A stretch of 6,880 bases of DNA from an uncultured Fusobacteriaceae bacterium (GCA_947072715.1 CAMTJB010000055.1:1-6880); one strand, 5' to 3'. Positions 1 to 6,299 are shown, counted from the stretch's first letter. The notes: generated by a model not told the origin, from the letters alone. Made by a program: numbers and translations.

Positions 1-243
1 TCTTTGGTTTTAGCTTTATCAGTGTATTCAGGAGCTCTAATTATCCCTTGTTTAGCAGGAATGTTAGGATATAGAATTAATAAAAAATACGTTTTATTAG
101 CTATAATAGTTGGTGGAGTTACTGCTTTTATTGGAAAGGTTTATAGTGGATCAAATGCTAATTATGTTTTAATCTTAGCCTTTATTTTAAACTCTTTAAT
201 TTTATTTATTCCTAAATTAATAAATAAAAAAACAATAAATTAA
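1..243 (+). CDS. C-terminal fragment of a sodium:solute symporter-like membrane transporter (5' end outside window)
   Basis: The reading frame is open from the first base and ends at a tandem stop (TAATAA, 241-246), so the gene starts upstream; the TTG at position 4 is an internal leucine codon, not a start. The visible 80 residues contain about three hydrophobic stretches separated by short basic turns, and a basic tail ending KLINKKTIN. The pattern SGALIIPCLAGMLGYRINKK, followed by a second helix and a Gly-Gly turn, resembles the late helices of sodium:solute symporter (SSS) proteins, where a Pro-containing helix leads to a short basic loop and an Ala/Gly-rich helix. The substrate cannot be told from this part. 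The gene converges on megL, with a terminator between them. Membrane transporter is quite secure; the SSS assignment is moderate because the sodium-site helices are missing from view. Confidence 0.6.
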   Translation, partial: SLVLALSVYSGALIIPCLAGMLGYRINKKYVLLAIIVGGVTAFIGKVYSGSNANYVLILAFILNSLILFIPKLINKKTIN

Positions 244-284
244 TAACAAGTTTATGATTAAAGTAGTATTAAATCAGAGATAAA

Positions 285-336
285 AACTATAAAAAAAGAT
301 GATCTAACTTAGTCAGACCATCTTTTTTTTTATAGT
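285..336 (-). terminator. Rho-independent terminator of megL (weaker on the other strand)
   Basis: A hairpin has arms 298-308 and 312-322 around a three-base loop (309-311), extended by an A-run (291-297) facing a T-run (323-331) and outer aactat/atagtt ends. Read on the minus strand, all eleven core positions pair, two of them as G-U (302/318 and 306/314), and the stem is followed by a U-run about 30-70 nt past the megL stop. Read on the plus strand the same two positions become A-C mismatches. The primary user is therefore megL. The convergent transporter transcript could still use it less efficiently. Confidence 0.85.
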
Positions 337-361
337 TAATTAAGAAGTTGGAAGCGATAAA

Positions 362-1552
362 TTATAGTTTTGCTAATCCTTGCTCAAGATCAGCAATAAT
401 ATCATTGATATTTTCAAGACCTACAGAAAGACGGATAAGACCATCAGTAATACCAGAATTTAATCTTTCTTCTTGAGTATATGGTGAATGAGTCATTGAA
501 GCTGGATGTTGAATAAGAGTTTCTGTATCTCCTAAACTAACAGCAAGTGAGCAAAGTTCTAAAGAATTAAGAAGTTTTTTACCTGCTTCTAAACCACCTT
601 TAATTTCAAAAGCCATTATTCCACCAGAATAATTCATTTGTTTTTTAGCTATTTCGTAACCAGGATGACCTTGTAATCCTGGATAATAAACTGTTTCTAT
701 TTTTGGATGTTTTGCTAAGAATTCAGCAACTTTCATAGCGTTAGAACAGTGTCTTTCCATTCTAACCTCAAGAGTTTTAAGCCCTCTTATAATTAAATAA
801 GCTTCAAAAGAACCAAGAACAGCTCCTGTAAAATCTTTTAATCCCTCTAATCTCATTTTTAGCATATCTGCACCAGAACCAATTGCAAAACCTGCAATAA
901 CATCTCCATGTCCATTTAGATATTTTGTAGCAGAGTGAACAACTATATCAGCTCCAAAAGAGATAGGAGTTGTAATGTATGGAGTAGCAAAAGTATTATC
1001 TACAACAACCTTAGCATTTGGAGAATTTTCTTTAGCAATTTTACTAACAGCAGCAATATCAACTATTTTAAGGTTAGGATTAGCTGGAGTTTCCAAATAA
1101 ACAATCGCCGTATCAGGTCTTAAATTAGATTTAACTTCATCTAAGTTACTCATATCTATAAATGTAACATCCACACCAAATTTAGTCATACCATGAGAAA
1201 GAAGAGCGTAAGTACATCCATATAAAGTTTTGTCAGCAAGAATATGTCCACCTGCTTTAGTAAAAGTCCAGAAAGTTGCAGCAATAGCTCCCATTCCAGA
1301 TGCAAAAGCAACGCAAGCCTCACCTTTTTCAAGAATAGCCATTCTTTTTTCTAAAACATCTGTTGTAGGGTTTCCTAATCTACTATAAATATGTCCACCC
1401 TCTTCTAAAGCGAATCTTCTTCCACCTTGTTCAGCAGTATCAAAGATAAAAGTTGAAGTCTGATAGATAGGTGTTGCTAAAGTTCCAAAAGGATTTTTTT
1501 CAGCACCTCCATGTATAGTTGAAGTTCCAAAGCCACAAGTCTTATGTTGCAT
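362..1552 (-). CDS. megL: L-methionine gamma-lyase (PLP-dependent)
   Basis: This cytoplasmic PLP enzyme of the Cys/Met-metabolism family cleaves L-methionine to methanethiol, 2-oxobutyrate and ammonia; members often also release H2S from cysteine or homocysteine. In the 396-residue product the family landmarks are all present: Tyr56 and Arg58 in YSRLGNPT (phosphate contact from the neighbouring subunit), the SGMGA loop near 85-89, Tyr111 in TLYGCT, Asp185 in DNTFATPY (pyridine nitrogen), the PLP lysine Lys210 in SATKYLNGHGD, and Arg374 in LIRLSVG (substrate carboxylate). Cys113 and Lys239-Asp240 in the GLKD motif are typical of methionine gamma-lyases and separate it from cystathionine gamma-lyase and gamma-synthase. 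Length equals that of known MegL proteins. An in-frame ATG at 1561 abuts the Shine-Dalgarno sequence with no spacing, so the ATG at 1552, nine bases from AGGAG, is preferred. The gene is monocistronic, with its own promoter and terminator, and divergent from murQ. Confidence 0.95.
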   Translation of the reverse strand: MQHKTCGFGTSTIHGGAEKNPFGTLATPIYQTSTFIFDTAEQGGRRFALEEGGHIYSRLGNPTTDVLEKRMAILEKGEACVAFASGMGAIAATFWTFTKAGGHILADKTLYGCTYALLSHGMTKFGVDVTFIDMSNLDEVKSNLRPDTAIVYLETPANPNLKIVDIAAVSKIAKENSPNAKVVVDNTFATPYITTPISFGADIVVHSATKYLNGHGDVIAGFAIGSGADMLKMRLEGLKDFTGAVLGSFEAYLIIRGLKTLEVRMERHCSNAMKVAEFLAKHPKIETVYYPGLQGHPGYEIAKKQMNYSGGIMAFEIKGGLEAGKKLLNSLELCSLAVSLGDTETLIQHPASMTHSPYTQEERLNSGITDGLIRLSVGLENINDIIADLEQGLAKL

Positions 1553-1561
1553 TAATATCAT

Positions 1562-1566
1562 CTCCT
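1562..1566 (-). promoter_or_regulatory. megL ribosome binding site (decides start)
   Basis: On the minus strand AGGAG ends directly against an ATG at 1561-1559 and lies nine bases before the ATG at 1552-1550. Zero spacing is not usable for initiation, so the second ATG is the likely start. The resulting N-terminus (MQHKTCGFGT) also lines up in length with Fusobacterium MegL as I recall it. Confidence 0.7.
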
Positions 1567-1588
1567 AAAATGTTTTTTATTTTTATAA

Positions 1589-1609
1589 TATGTCTTAATT
1601 TTAGACATA
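1589..1609. promoter_or_regulatory. Inverted repeat enclosing the megL -10 box (candidate operator)
   Basis: Perfect 7-bp arms TATGTCT (1589-1595) and AGACATA (1603-1609) flank a 7-base AT spacer that contains most of the megL -10 hexamer. The predicted start site falls inside the left arm, so an intact RNA hairpin would not form in the megL transcript. The symmetry is therefore more likely a protein-binding site on DNA. Bound protein would occlude RNA polymerase, which suggests repression. The regulator is unknown and none is encoded in the window. Confidence 0.5.
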
Positions 1610-1626
1610 AAACCATAAAAAAGCAA
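1598..1626 (-). promoter_or_regulatory. Predicted sigma-70 promoter of megL
   Basis: On the minus strand a -35 box TTGCTT (1626-1621) is followed after exactly 17 bases by a -10 box TAAAAT (1603-1598). Transcription would start near 1591, giving a leader of about 40 nt before the ATG at 1552. That is too short for a SAM riboswitch or T-box, so control should act at the DNA level. A second TATTAT (1590-1585) lacks a good -35 partner. Confidence 0.65.
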
Positions 1627-1639
1627 TATGTTACAATTT

Positions 1640-1659
1640 AAAGTGTATCATGACACTTT
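1640..1659. repeat. Inverted repeat in the megL-murQ intergenic region (possible regulator site)
   Basis: Perfect 7-bp arms AAAGTGT (1640-1646) and ACACTTT (1653-1659) flank a 6-base spacer. The centre lies about 58 bp upstream of the predicted megL start and about 100 bp upstream of the predicted murQ start, a position compatible with an activator of megL. The arms do not match CRP, FNR or Rex consensus sites well, so no regulator is named. Confidence 0.4.
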
Positions 1660-1679
1660 TATATAAGTTTATTTTGTGT

Positions 1680-1700
1680 AAATTTATTCTTAATAAATTT
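1680..1700. repeat. AT-only inverted repeat just upstream of the murQ promoter
   Basis: Perfect 9-bp arms AAATTTATT (1680-1688) and AATAAATTT (1692-1700) flank the trinucleotide CTT; a T-run continues to 1704. It ends 13 bases before the murQ -35 box and is centred about 59 bp upstream of the predicted start. It could be an operator or an UP-like bendable AT element. Because the arms are only A and T in a very AT-rich genome, chance is a real alternative. Confidence 0.35.
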
Positions 1701-1713
1701 TTTTAAGGCATCA

Positions 1714-1742
1714 TTGATATAAAATAGGTAGTAGGATATAAT
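1714..1742 (+). promoter_or_regulatory. Predicted sigma-70 promoter of the murQ-murP unit
   Basis: TTGATA (1714-1719) and a perfect TATAAT (1737-1742) are separated by 17 bases. The start would be near 1749, leaving a leader of about 30 nt before the murQ ATG at 1780. This is one of the best-formed promoters in the window. Confidence 0.8.
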
Positions 1743-1763
1743 AGAGTAGATTAATTAAAGAAT

Positions 1764-1773
1764 GGTGAGGTGG
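1764..1773 (+). promoter_or_regulatory. murQ ribosome binding site (decides start)
   Basis: GGTGAGGTGG contains GAGGTG, complementary to the 3' end of 16S rRNA, and lies seven bases before the ATG at 1780. An upstream in-frame ATG at 1762 overlaps this element and has no Shine-Dalgarno sequence of its own, so it is rejected as the start. Confidence 0.8.
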
Positions 1774-1779
1774 TTAAAG

Positions 1780-2688
1780 ATGGAAATTAATTTAAATGCA
1801 ATGGTTACAGAGGGAAGAAATAAAAATAGTATGAATATTGATACGTTATCAACTCTTGAATTAGTAAAAGTAATAAATGAAGAGGATAAAAAAGTTGCAG
1901 AAGCTGTGGAAGTTGAACTATACAATATAGCGAAGTCTATAGATAAGATAGTAGAATCTTTCAAAAATGGAGGGAGGCTTGTTTATATTGGAGCAGGGAC
2001 AAGTGGAAGATTAGGGATATTAGATGCATCTGAATGTCCACCAACTTATGGAACATCTCCAGAAATGGTTATAGGTATTATAGCTGGAGGAGAAAAGGCT
2101 ATACTTAAAGCTGTTGAGAATGCTGAGGACAATGAAGAATTATGTGTAGAGGATTTGAAAAAGATTAATTTTAATAAAAAAGATATTCTAGTTGGAATTG
2201 CAGCTAGTGGTAGAACTCCATATGTTATGGGAGGATTAAAATATGCAAATAATATAGGAGCGACAACTGTTGGAATAAGTTGTAATCCTGATAGTATTAT
2301 AGCTAAAACAGCGTTAATAGCAATATCTCCAATAGTTGGACCAGAAGTTGTAACAGGCTCTTCAAGAATGAAAGCTGGGACGGCTCAAAAGTTTATCTTA
2401 AATATGCTAACAACAGGTTCTATGATAAAAATGGGGAAAGTATATAGTAATTTAATGGTCGATGTAGAAGCAACTAATTTAAAATTAGTAGAAAGACAGG
2501 GGAAAATAGTTGTAGATGCAACTGGATGCTCAAAAGAAGAGGCTGAAGTAGCTTTAAGTAAGTGTGATAGACATTGTAAAACAGCAATCTTTATGATTCT
2601 TTCTGGCAAAAATGTTGAAGAAGCAAAAGAAATATTAAAAAGAAATGAGGGATATATTAGAAAAGCTCTGGAAGAGATTTATAAATAA
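1780..2688 (+). CDS. murQ: N-acetylmuramic acid 6-phosphate etherase
   Basis: This cytoplasmic SIS-fold lyase cleaves the D-lactyl ether of MurNAc-6-phosphate to GlcNAc-6-phosphate and D-lactate, acting directly after MurP uptake in peptidoglycan salvage. The product has 302 residues (E. coli MurQ has 298). Family motifs run in order: TEG near 10-12, STLE (24-27), GAGTSGRLG (71-79), DASECPPT (82-89), AASGRTPYV (141-149), GISCNP (165-170) and [12 protein letters not shown] (193-204), followed by a C-terminal helical UBA-like part from about residue 250. Glu85 and Glu116 align by offset with E. coli Glu83 and Glu114, the catalytic acids. The start at 1780 is set by the ribosome binding site. 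MurP follows 19 bp later, the usual partner. The GlcNAc-6-phosphate formed needs NagA and NagB, which are not in this window; no murR-type regulator gene is adjacent either. Confidence 0.96.
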   Translation: MEINLNAMVTEGRNKNSMNIDTLSTLELVKVINEEDKKVAEAVEVELYNIAKSIDKIVESFKNGGRLVYIGAGTSGRLGILDASECPPTYGTSPEMVIGIIAGGEKAILKAVENAEDNEELCVEDLKKINFNKKDILVGIAASGRTPYVMGGLKYANNIGATTVGISCNPDSIIAKTALIAISPIVGPEVVTGSSRMKAGTAQKFILNMLTTGSMIKMGKVYSNLMVDVEATNLKLVERQGKIVVDATGCSKEEAEVALSKCDRHCKTAIFMILSGKNVEEAKEILKRNEGYIRKALEEIYK

Positions 2689-2707
2689 AACAAAATAAGG
2701 GGGAAAT

Positions 2708-4117
2708 ATGGATTATAAAAATTTAGTCGTTGAAATAATTAAAAATATTGGTGGGAAAAAAAATATTACAAATTATACGTGTTGTATGACTAGGCTAAGA
2801 ATATCTATTATAGACTATACAAAAGTTCAAATAGATAGTTTGAATAAGATAGAAGGAATTCTTGGTATAAAAGAAAATGGAGAAGAGTTACAATTTATTG
2901 TAGGACCAGGAAAATCAAAAAAAGCCTATCAAGCTATGGAAGAGATAATGAATAATTCTGAAATAGTAGAGGAAAGTATTGGTTTAGATACTGACTTTGA
3001 AAGTACAATAAAAAAGCAAAAAGAATCTATAAAATCTAAGAGAACTACAAAATTTCAAGGATTTATGTCTAAGTTTGCAAATATATTTGTTCCGTTAATT
3101 CCAGGATTTATAGCTTGTGGACTTTTAGCGGGATTAGCAGGATTATTTAAAGAATTAGGAGTAAAAGGACCTATTTTAGATTATATAAATGTATTTAATA
3201 AGTCTTTATCAACATTTATGTATATAATAATCGGATATAACGCAACTTTAGCCTTTGGTGGAACAGGAGCTTTAGGAGGTATACTTGCAGGACTGTTTAA
3301 GTTAACTTATGCTCAGGGTGGAACAAGTGGAATGCAAAATTTTATAGGTATGGAAATAGATCCAAGAGGAGGTTTAATAGGAGTACTAATAGCTGGAATA
3401 CTTGCAGCATATTTAGAAAAACTTATTAGAAAAAGATTTTCATGGGAACATACAGATATAATAACAACTCCTATCTTAACTCTTTTAATAATGGGAGCTG
3501 TAACTTTTGGAGTGATAATGCCTGTTTCTTTTAAACTGTTTACTTTTATGAGTTGGGCTTTTGCTACACTGAATTCAAGTCCAATAGGAAGTGGTGTGTT
3601 AGCAGCACTATTTTTACCATCAGTATTAATGGGAATTCATCAGGGATTTGTACCAGTATATGAAGGATTAGTAAAGACAGTGGGGATGAATACTCTTTTC
3701 CCAATACTAGGAATGGCAGGAGCAGGACAAGTGGGAGCAGCTTTAGCACTATATATTAAATCAGAAAAAGGCTCTAAGTTAAGAAGTAATATAAGAGGAG
3801 CAATAATACCAGGAATATTAGGAGTTGGAGAACCTTTAATATATGGAGTAACATTACCAAGAGTAAAACCTTTTTTCACATCAATGGCAGGAGGAGCAGT
3901 AGGTGGATTATATATAGGGATTCTTTCTAAATTTGGATTTAGCTTTGGGCTTAATACTGTATTTGGAGCTTCTGGAATATTAGGAGCCTTTGCGATGACA
4001 TCACCTAAAGGAGTAGGGATAGCAATTGGGTTATATGTATCGGCATTAATTGTTACTTATATATTTGGATTTATATTTACTTATTTTTGGGGAACTAAAG
4101 GGGTAGATTTATCTTAA
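2708..4117 (+). CDS. murP: PTS N-acetylmuramic acid transporter, EIIBC component
   Basis: This inner-membrane PTS permease imports MurNAc and phosphorylates it at position 6, supplying MurQ. The 469 residues (E. coli MurP has 474) comprise an N-terminal glucose-family IIB domain (about 1-83) whose phospho-acceptor is Cys26 in CCMTRLR, a lysine-rich linker (about 100-116), and a IIC domain (about 117-465) with many hydrophobic helices. IIC motifs include PLIPGFIACGLL (129-140), GYNATLAFGGTG (176-187), IDPRGG (217-222), GIHQGFVPVY (309-318), GMAGAGQVGAALALY (335-349) and GVGEPLIYGVTLPR (372-385), with Glu375 in the substrate-site loop. These match MurP rather than sucrose or trehalose permeases, and the pairing with murQ agrees. 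There is no IIA domain, so a separate EIIA (Crr-type) must donate phosphate. AGGGGG (2698-2703) gives a strong ribosome binding site. The gene ends in tandem stops (TAATAA). Confidence 0.93.
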   Translation: MDYKNLVVEIIKNIGGKKNITNYTCCMTRLRISIIDYTKVQIDSLNKIEGILGIKENGEELQFIVGPGKSKKAYQAMEEIMNNSEIVEESIGLDTDFESTIKKQKESIKSKRTTKFQGFMSKFANIFVPLIPGFIACGLLAGLAGLFKELGVKGPILDYINVFNKSLSTFMYIIIGYNATLAFGGTGALGGILAGLFKLTYAQGGTSGMQNFIGMEIDPRGGLIGVLIAGILAAYLEKLIRKRFSWEHTDIITTPILTLLIMGAVTFGVIMPVSFKLFTFMSWAFATLNSSPIGSGVLAALFLPSVLMGIHQGFVPVYEGLVKTVGMNTLFPILGMAGAGQVGAALALYIKSEKGSKLRSNIRGAIIPGILGVGEPLIYGVTLPRVKPFFTSMAGGAVGGLYIGILSKFGFSFGLNTVFGASGILGAFAMTSPKGVGIAIGLYVSALIVTYIFGFIFTYFWGTKGVDLS

Positions 4118-4196
4118 TAAAAATTTAAGATAGTAATTTAGTGAAAGCCATAAGTAGAATTGAATTGAAAATTTTGAAGAGCAAAGAGGTAAAAAA

Positions 4197-4670
4197 ATGA
4201 AAAAGACAAATGCGATGAGAGAGTTAGATAAAGCTAAAATCCAATATTCAACGCAAGAATACGAAGTTGACGAAAATGATTTAAGTGCTATTAATGCAGC
4301 ATTAAAAATAGGAATTTATATAGAACAAGTTTTTAAAACTTTAGTACTTTTTAATGAAAAAAAAGAACTTATAGTTGCCTGTATTCAAGGAGATGCTGAG
4401 TTAGATTTAAAAAAATTAGCTAAAATAAGCAATTCTAAAAAAGTAGAGATGCTTGGAGTTAAAGAATTGCTTGAAAATACAGGTTATATAAGAGGGGGAT
4501 GTTCCCCCATTGCCATAAAGAAAAGACATAAAACATTTATAAATGAGTCAGCATTAAAATATGATCAAATTTATATAAGTGCAGGAGTAAGAGGAACACA
4601 AATTTTATTAAATCCAAAAGATTTAGTAAAATATTTAAATATAGAAGTTGAAAATATTATTCAAGAATAA
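4197..4670 (+). CDS. ybaK: Cys-tRNA(Pro) deacylase, YbaK/EbsC family
   Basis: YbaK proteins are small cytoplasmic editing enzymes that hydrolyse Cys-tRNA(Pro), misformed by prolyl-tRNA synthetase, acting in trans. The 157-residue product matches the family length (E. coli YbaK has 159). It carries the hallmark lysine in VFKTLV (Lys47), the strand LIVACIQGDAELDLKKLA (58-75) and the GYIRGGCSPI signature (96-105), typical of YbaK rather than of ProX or the free INS-type editing domains. AGAGG (4185-4189) sits seven bases before the ATG. The gene lies 79 bp after murP and 23 bp before the AGCS gene. No terminator or convincing promoter is seen in the 79 bp, so it is probably read through from murQP. 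A functional link with its neighbours is not evident; family housekeeping is the simplest reading. Confidence 0.9.
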   Translation: MKKTNAMRELDKAKIQYSTQEYEVDENDLSAINAALKIGIYIEQVFKTLVLFNEKKELIVACIQGDAELDLKKLAKISNSKKVEMLGVKELLENTGYIRGGCSPIAIKKRHKTFINESALKYDQIYISAGVRGTQILLNPKDLVKYLNIEVENIIQE

Positions 4671-4680
4671 AAAAAGATGT

Positions 4681-4688
4681 AGGGGGAG
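4681..4688 (+). promoter_or_regulatory. Ribosome binding site fixing a GTG start
   Basis: AGGGGGAG lies five bases before GTG at 4694-4696. No ATG in the same frame is as well placed, and the encoded N-terminus MLEKVNDFFGFLG leads directly into the expected first segment, so the GTG start is well supported. Confidence 0.8.
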
Positions 4689-4693
4689 TATTA

Positions 4694-6223
4694 GTGTTAG
4701 AAAAAGTAAATGATTTTTTTGGATTTTTAGGTCCAATAACAGATATTGCATGGGAGTTTCCGCGTAATTATAGTTGGTATGCCAATATACCAATTTTAGG
4801 ACAATTTTCATTAGCTATATTATTACTGATGGGATGTGGAGTATTTTTCACTTTTTGGCTAGGATTTGTTCAAATAAAATATTTTAGAAAAAGTTTCAAA
4901 ATATTGAAAAATAAAAGTTCTTCAAAAGTAGGATTGTCACCTTTGGCTGCTTTTTTACTTAGTAGTGCAACAAGAATAGGACCAGGAAATATAATGGGAG
5001 TAACAGGAGCGGTTTCTACTGGAGGACCAGGGGCTCTATTTTGGATGTGGGTAAGTGCATTTTTTGGAATGTCTATAAGTTTTGTAGAAGCAACACTGTC
5101 TCAAATTTTTAAAGAAAAAGATGGAGACGACTACGTAGGAGGTATAGCTTACTACGGGAGAAGAATATTAGGTAATAGCAAATTAGTAGGAATAGTAATA
5201 GCTATAGCATATATTACTTATGCTTTATTTACTCTTCCAAGTCAAGTTTTCCACATGTTTACAGCCTTTGGAAATGTAGCAAGTAAAATAACAGGTCAAA
5301 CTTATGAAAGATTTGATACTGTATATATAGTAATTGGTATAGTAATTATTTTTGCAACATTCCCAATTATTTTTGGTGGAATAAAAAGAGTAGCAAAAGT
5401 TACAGATGTAGTAGTTCCTATAATGGCAATAATTTATTTTGCAATAGCAATATTTTTAATTGTTATTAATTTTAATAGAATCCCATATTTTATAACTTCA
5501 GTAATATCAAATGCTTTTAGTCCACAAGCAATATTTGGTGGGTCTTTTGGTATAGCTTTACAGCAAGGAATAAAAAGAGGATTAATGTCAAATGAGGCTG
5601 GACAAGGAACTATAACAATGGCAGCAGCTTCAGCAAGGTCAAAACACCCTGTTGAGCAAGGTTTTGTTCAATCTTTCGGAGTATTTGTAGATACTTTTGT
5701 TATTTGTACAATATCAGGTTTCTTAGTAGTAATGGGAAGAGTTTGGGAAAATCCTAGTATAAATTTTGAAATGTTAAAAAAGAGTAAATTAGATACATTT
5801 TTAACATCTTTAGATGTCTTAAGTCCTCAATTTGTGAGTTCAGAAATTCAAGTTATAATGTCTTTATGTTATGGACTTTTTGCATTTTCTACAATAATTG
5901 GAATGATAGCCTTTATTGAGGTGTGTTCAACAGAGATATCAAAAACAAGAGGATTCTCAATATTTACTAAGGTAATATCTTCTTTAGTTTTTGTACCATT
6001 TGGAGTTTTATGTGTATGGACAGGATTACAATTAGATAATATTTGGGTTATTAGTGATTTAGTTAACTTAATGATGGTAGTAATAAATATTCCATTAATT
6101 ATATTAGGAGCTAAATATGTAAAAAAAGCTCTAGTACATTATGAAAATAATTACGATAGAATTCAATTAGAAGATGAATTTGATTATAATGAAATTCAAG
6201 AAGATATTGTGAATAAAAAATAA
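4694..6223 (+). CDS. Sodium:alanine/glycine symporter family (AGCS) amino-acid transporter, divergent member
   Basis: AGCS proteins are inner-membrane carriers that couple sodium entry to uptake of small neutral amino acids. The 509-residue product has about ten to eleven hydrophobic segments and an acidic, hydrophilic C-terminal tail (about 483-509). The family signature is complete at 110-125 (GGPGALFWMWVSAFFG), followed by FVEATLSQ (130-137) and the SNEAG motif at 299-303. Three normally conserved spots differ: GPGNIMGV (96-103) in place of the usual GTGNIAGV, SNEAGQGTIT in place of SNEAGMGSAP, and FSTIIGMIAFIE (398-409) where most members have STIIGW followed by YYGE. It therefore belongs to AGCS but to an unusual branch, and the amino acid carried is unknown. 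It follows ybaK by 23 bp and precedes a leucine-dehydrogenase-type gene by 142 bp; a branched-chain or other neutral substrate is possible but is only inference. Confidence 0.9.
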   Translation: MLEKVNDFFGFLGPITDIAWEFPRNYSWYANIPILGQFSLAILLLMGCGVFFTFWLGFVQIKYFRKSFKILKNKSSSKVGLSPLAAFLLSSATRIGPGNIMGVTGAVSTGGPGALFWMWVSAFFGMSISFVEATLSQIFKEKDGDDYVGGIAYYGRRILGNSKLVGIVIAIAYITYALFTLPSQVFHMFTAFGNVASKITGQTYERFDTVYIVIGIVIIFATFPIIFGGIKRVAKVTDVVVPIMAIIYFAIAIFLIVINFNRIPYFITSVISNAFSPQAIFGGSFGIALQQGIKRGLMSNEAGQGTITMAAASARSKHPVEQGFVQSFGVFVDTFVICTISGFLVVMGRVWENPSINFEMLKKSKLDTFLTSLDVLSPQFVSSEIQVIMSLCYGLFAFSTIIGMIAFIEVCSTEISKTRGFSIFTKVISSLVFVPFGVLCVWTGLQLDNIWVISDLVNLMMVVINIPLIILGAKYVKKALVHYENNYDRIQLEDEFDYNEIQEDIVNKK

Positions 6224-6270
6224 AGTGTTTGTCAAAATGATAAAACCGTTATATTACGATTAAAAATGTG

Positions 6271-6299
6271 TTGATTTTTCGAAGGTAATGTAGTATAGT
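6271..6299 (+). promoter_or_regulatory. Predicted sigma-70 promoter of the leucine dehydrogenase gene
   Basis: TTGATT (6271-6276) and TATAGT (6294-6299) are separated by exactly 17 bases. The start would be near 6306, giving an AU-rich leader of about 60 nt that ends in AGGGAGG (6351-6357), eight bases before the ATG at 6366. No clear Rho-independent terminator of the AGCS gene lies between 6224 and 6270, so read-through from upstream may also contribute. Confidence 0.65.

Noticed and set aside
935..1123. Plus-strand open frame of 62 codons inside megL
   Set aside because: It is antisense to the conserved active-site coding region of megL, has no recognisable domain and an Asn/Ser-rich composition typical of a shadow frame.
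1751..1758. TTAATTAA palindrome just after the predicted murQ start site
   Set aside because: An 8-bp AT palindrome without extended arms is expected by chance at this base composition.
1553..1779. Possible SAM riboswitch or T-box controlling megL or murQ
   Set aside because: The predicted leaders are only about 40 and 30 nt, and no terminator/antiterminator pair or T-box sequence is visible.
1755..1964. Minus-strand open frame overlapping the start of murQ
   Set aside because: It lies antisense to conserved MurQ coding sequence and has a low-complexity Ser/Thr/Phe composition with no family resemblance.
2385..2609. Minus-strand open frame inside the 3' part of murQ
   Set aside because: It is antisense to a well-conserved gene, and its translated product shows no motif.
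3564..3879. Two overlapping minus-strand open frames inside murP
   Set aside because: Both lie across the conserved IIC motifs of murP; their hydrophobic, proline-rich products mirror the membrane-segment codons of the real gene.
4126..4160. TAAGAT and TAGAAT as -10 boxes of a separate ybaK promoter
   Set aside because: Neither has a recognisable -35 hexamer at 16-18 bp spacing.
6240..6262. Possible terminator hairpin after the AGCS gene (AACCGT with ACGATT)
   Set aside because: The stem is short, has a mismatch, is nearly AT-only and has no following T-run.
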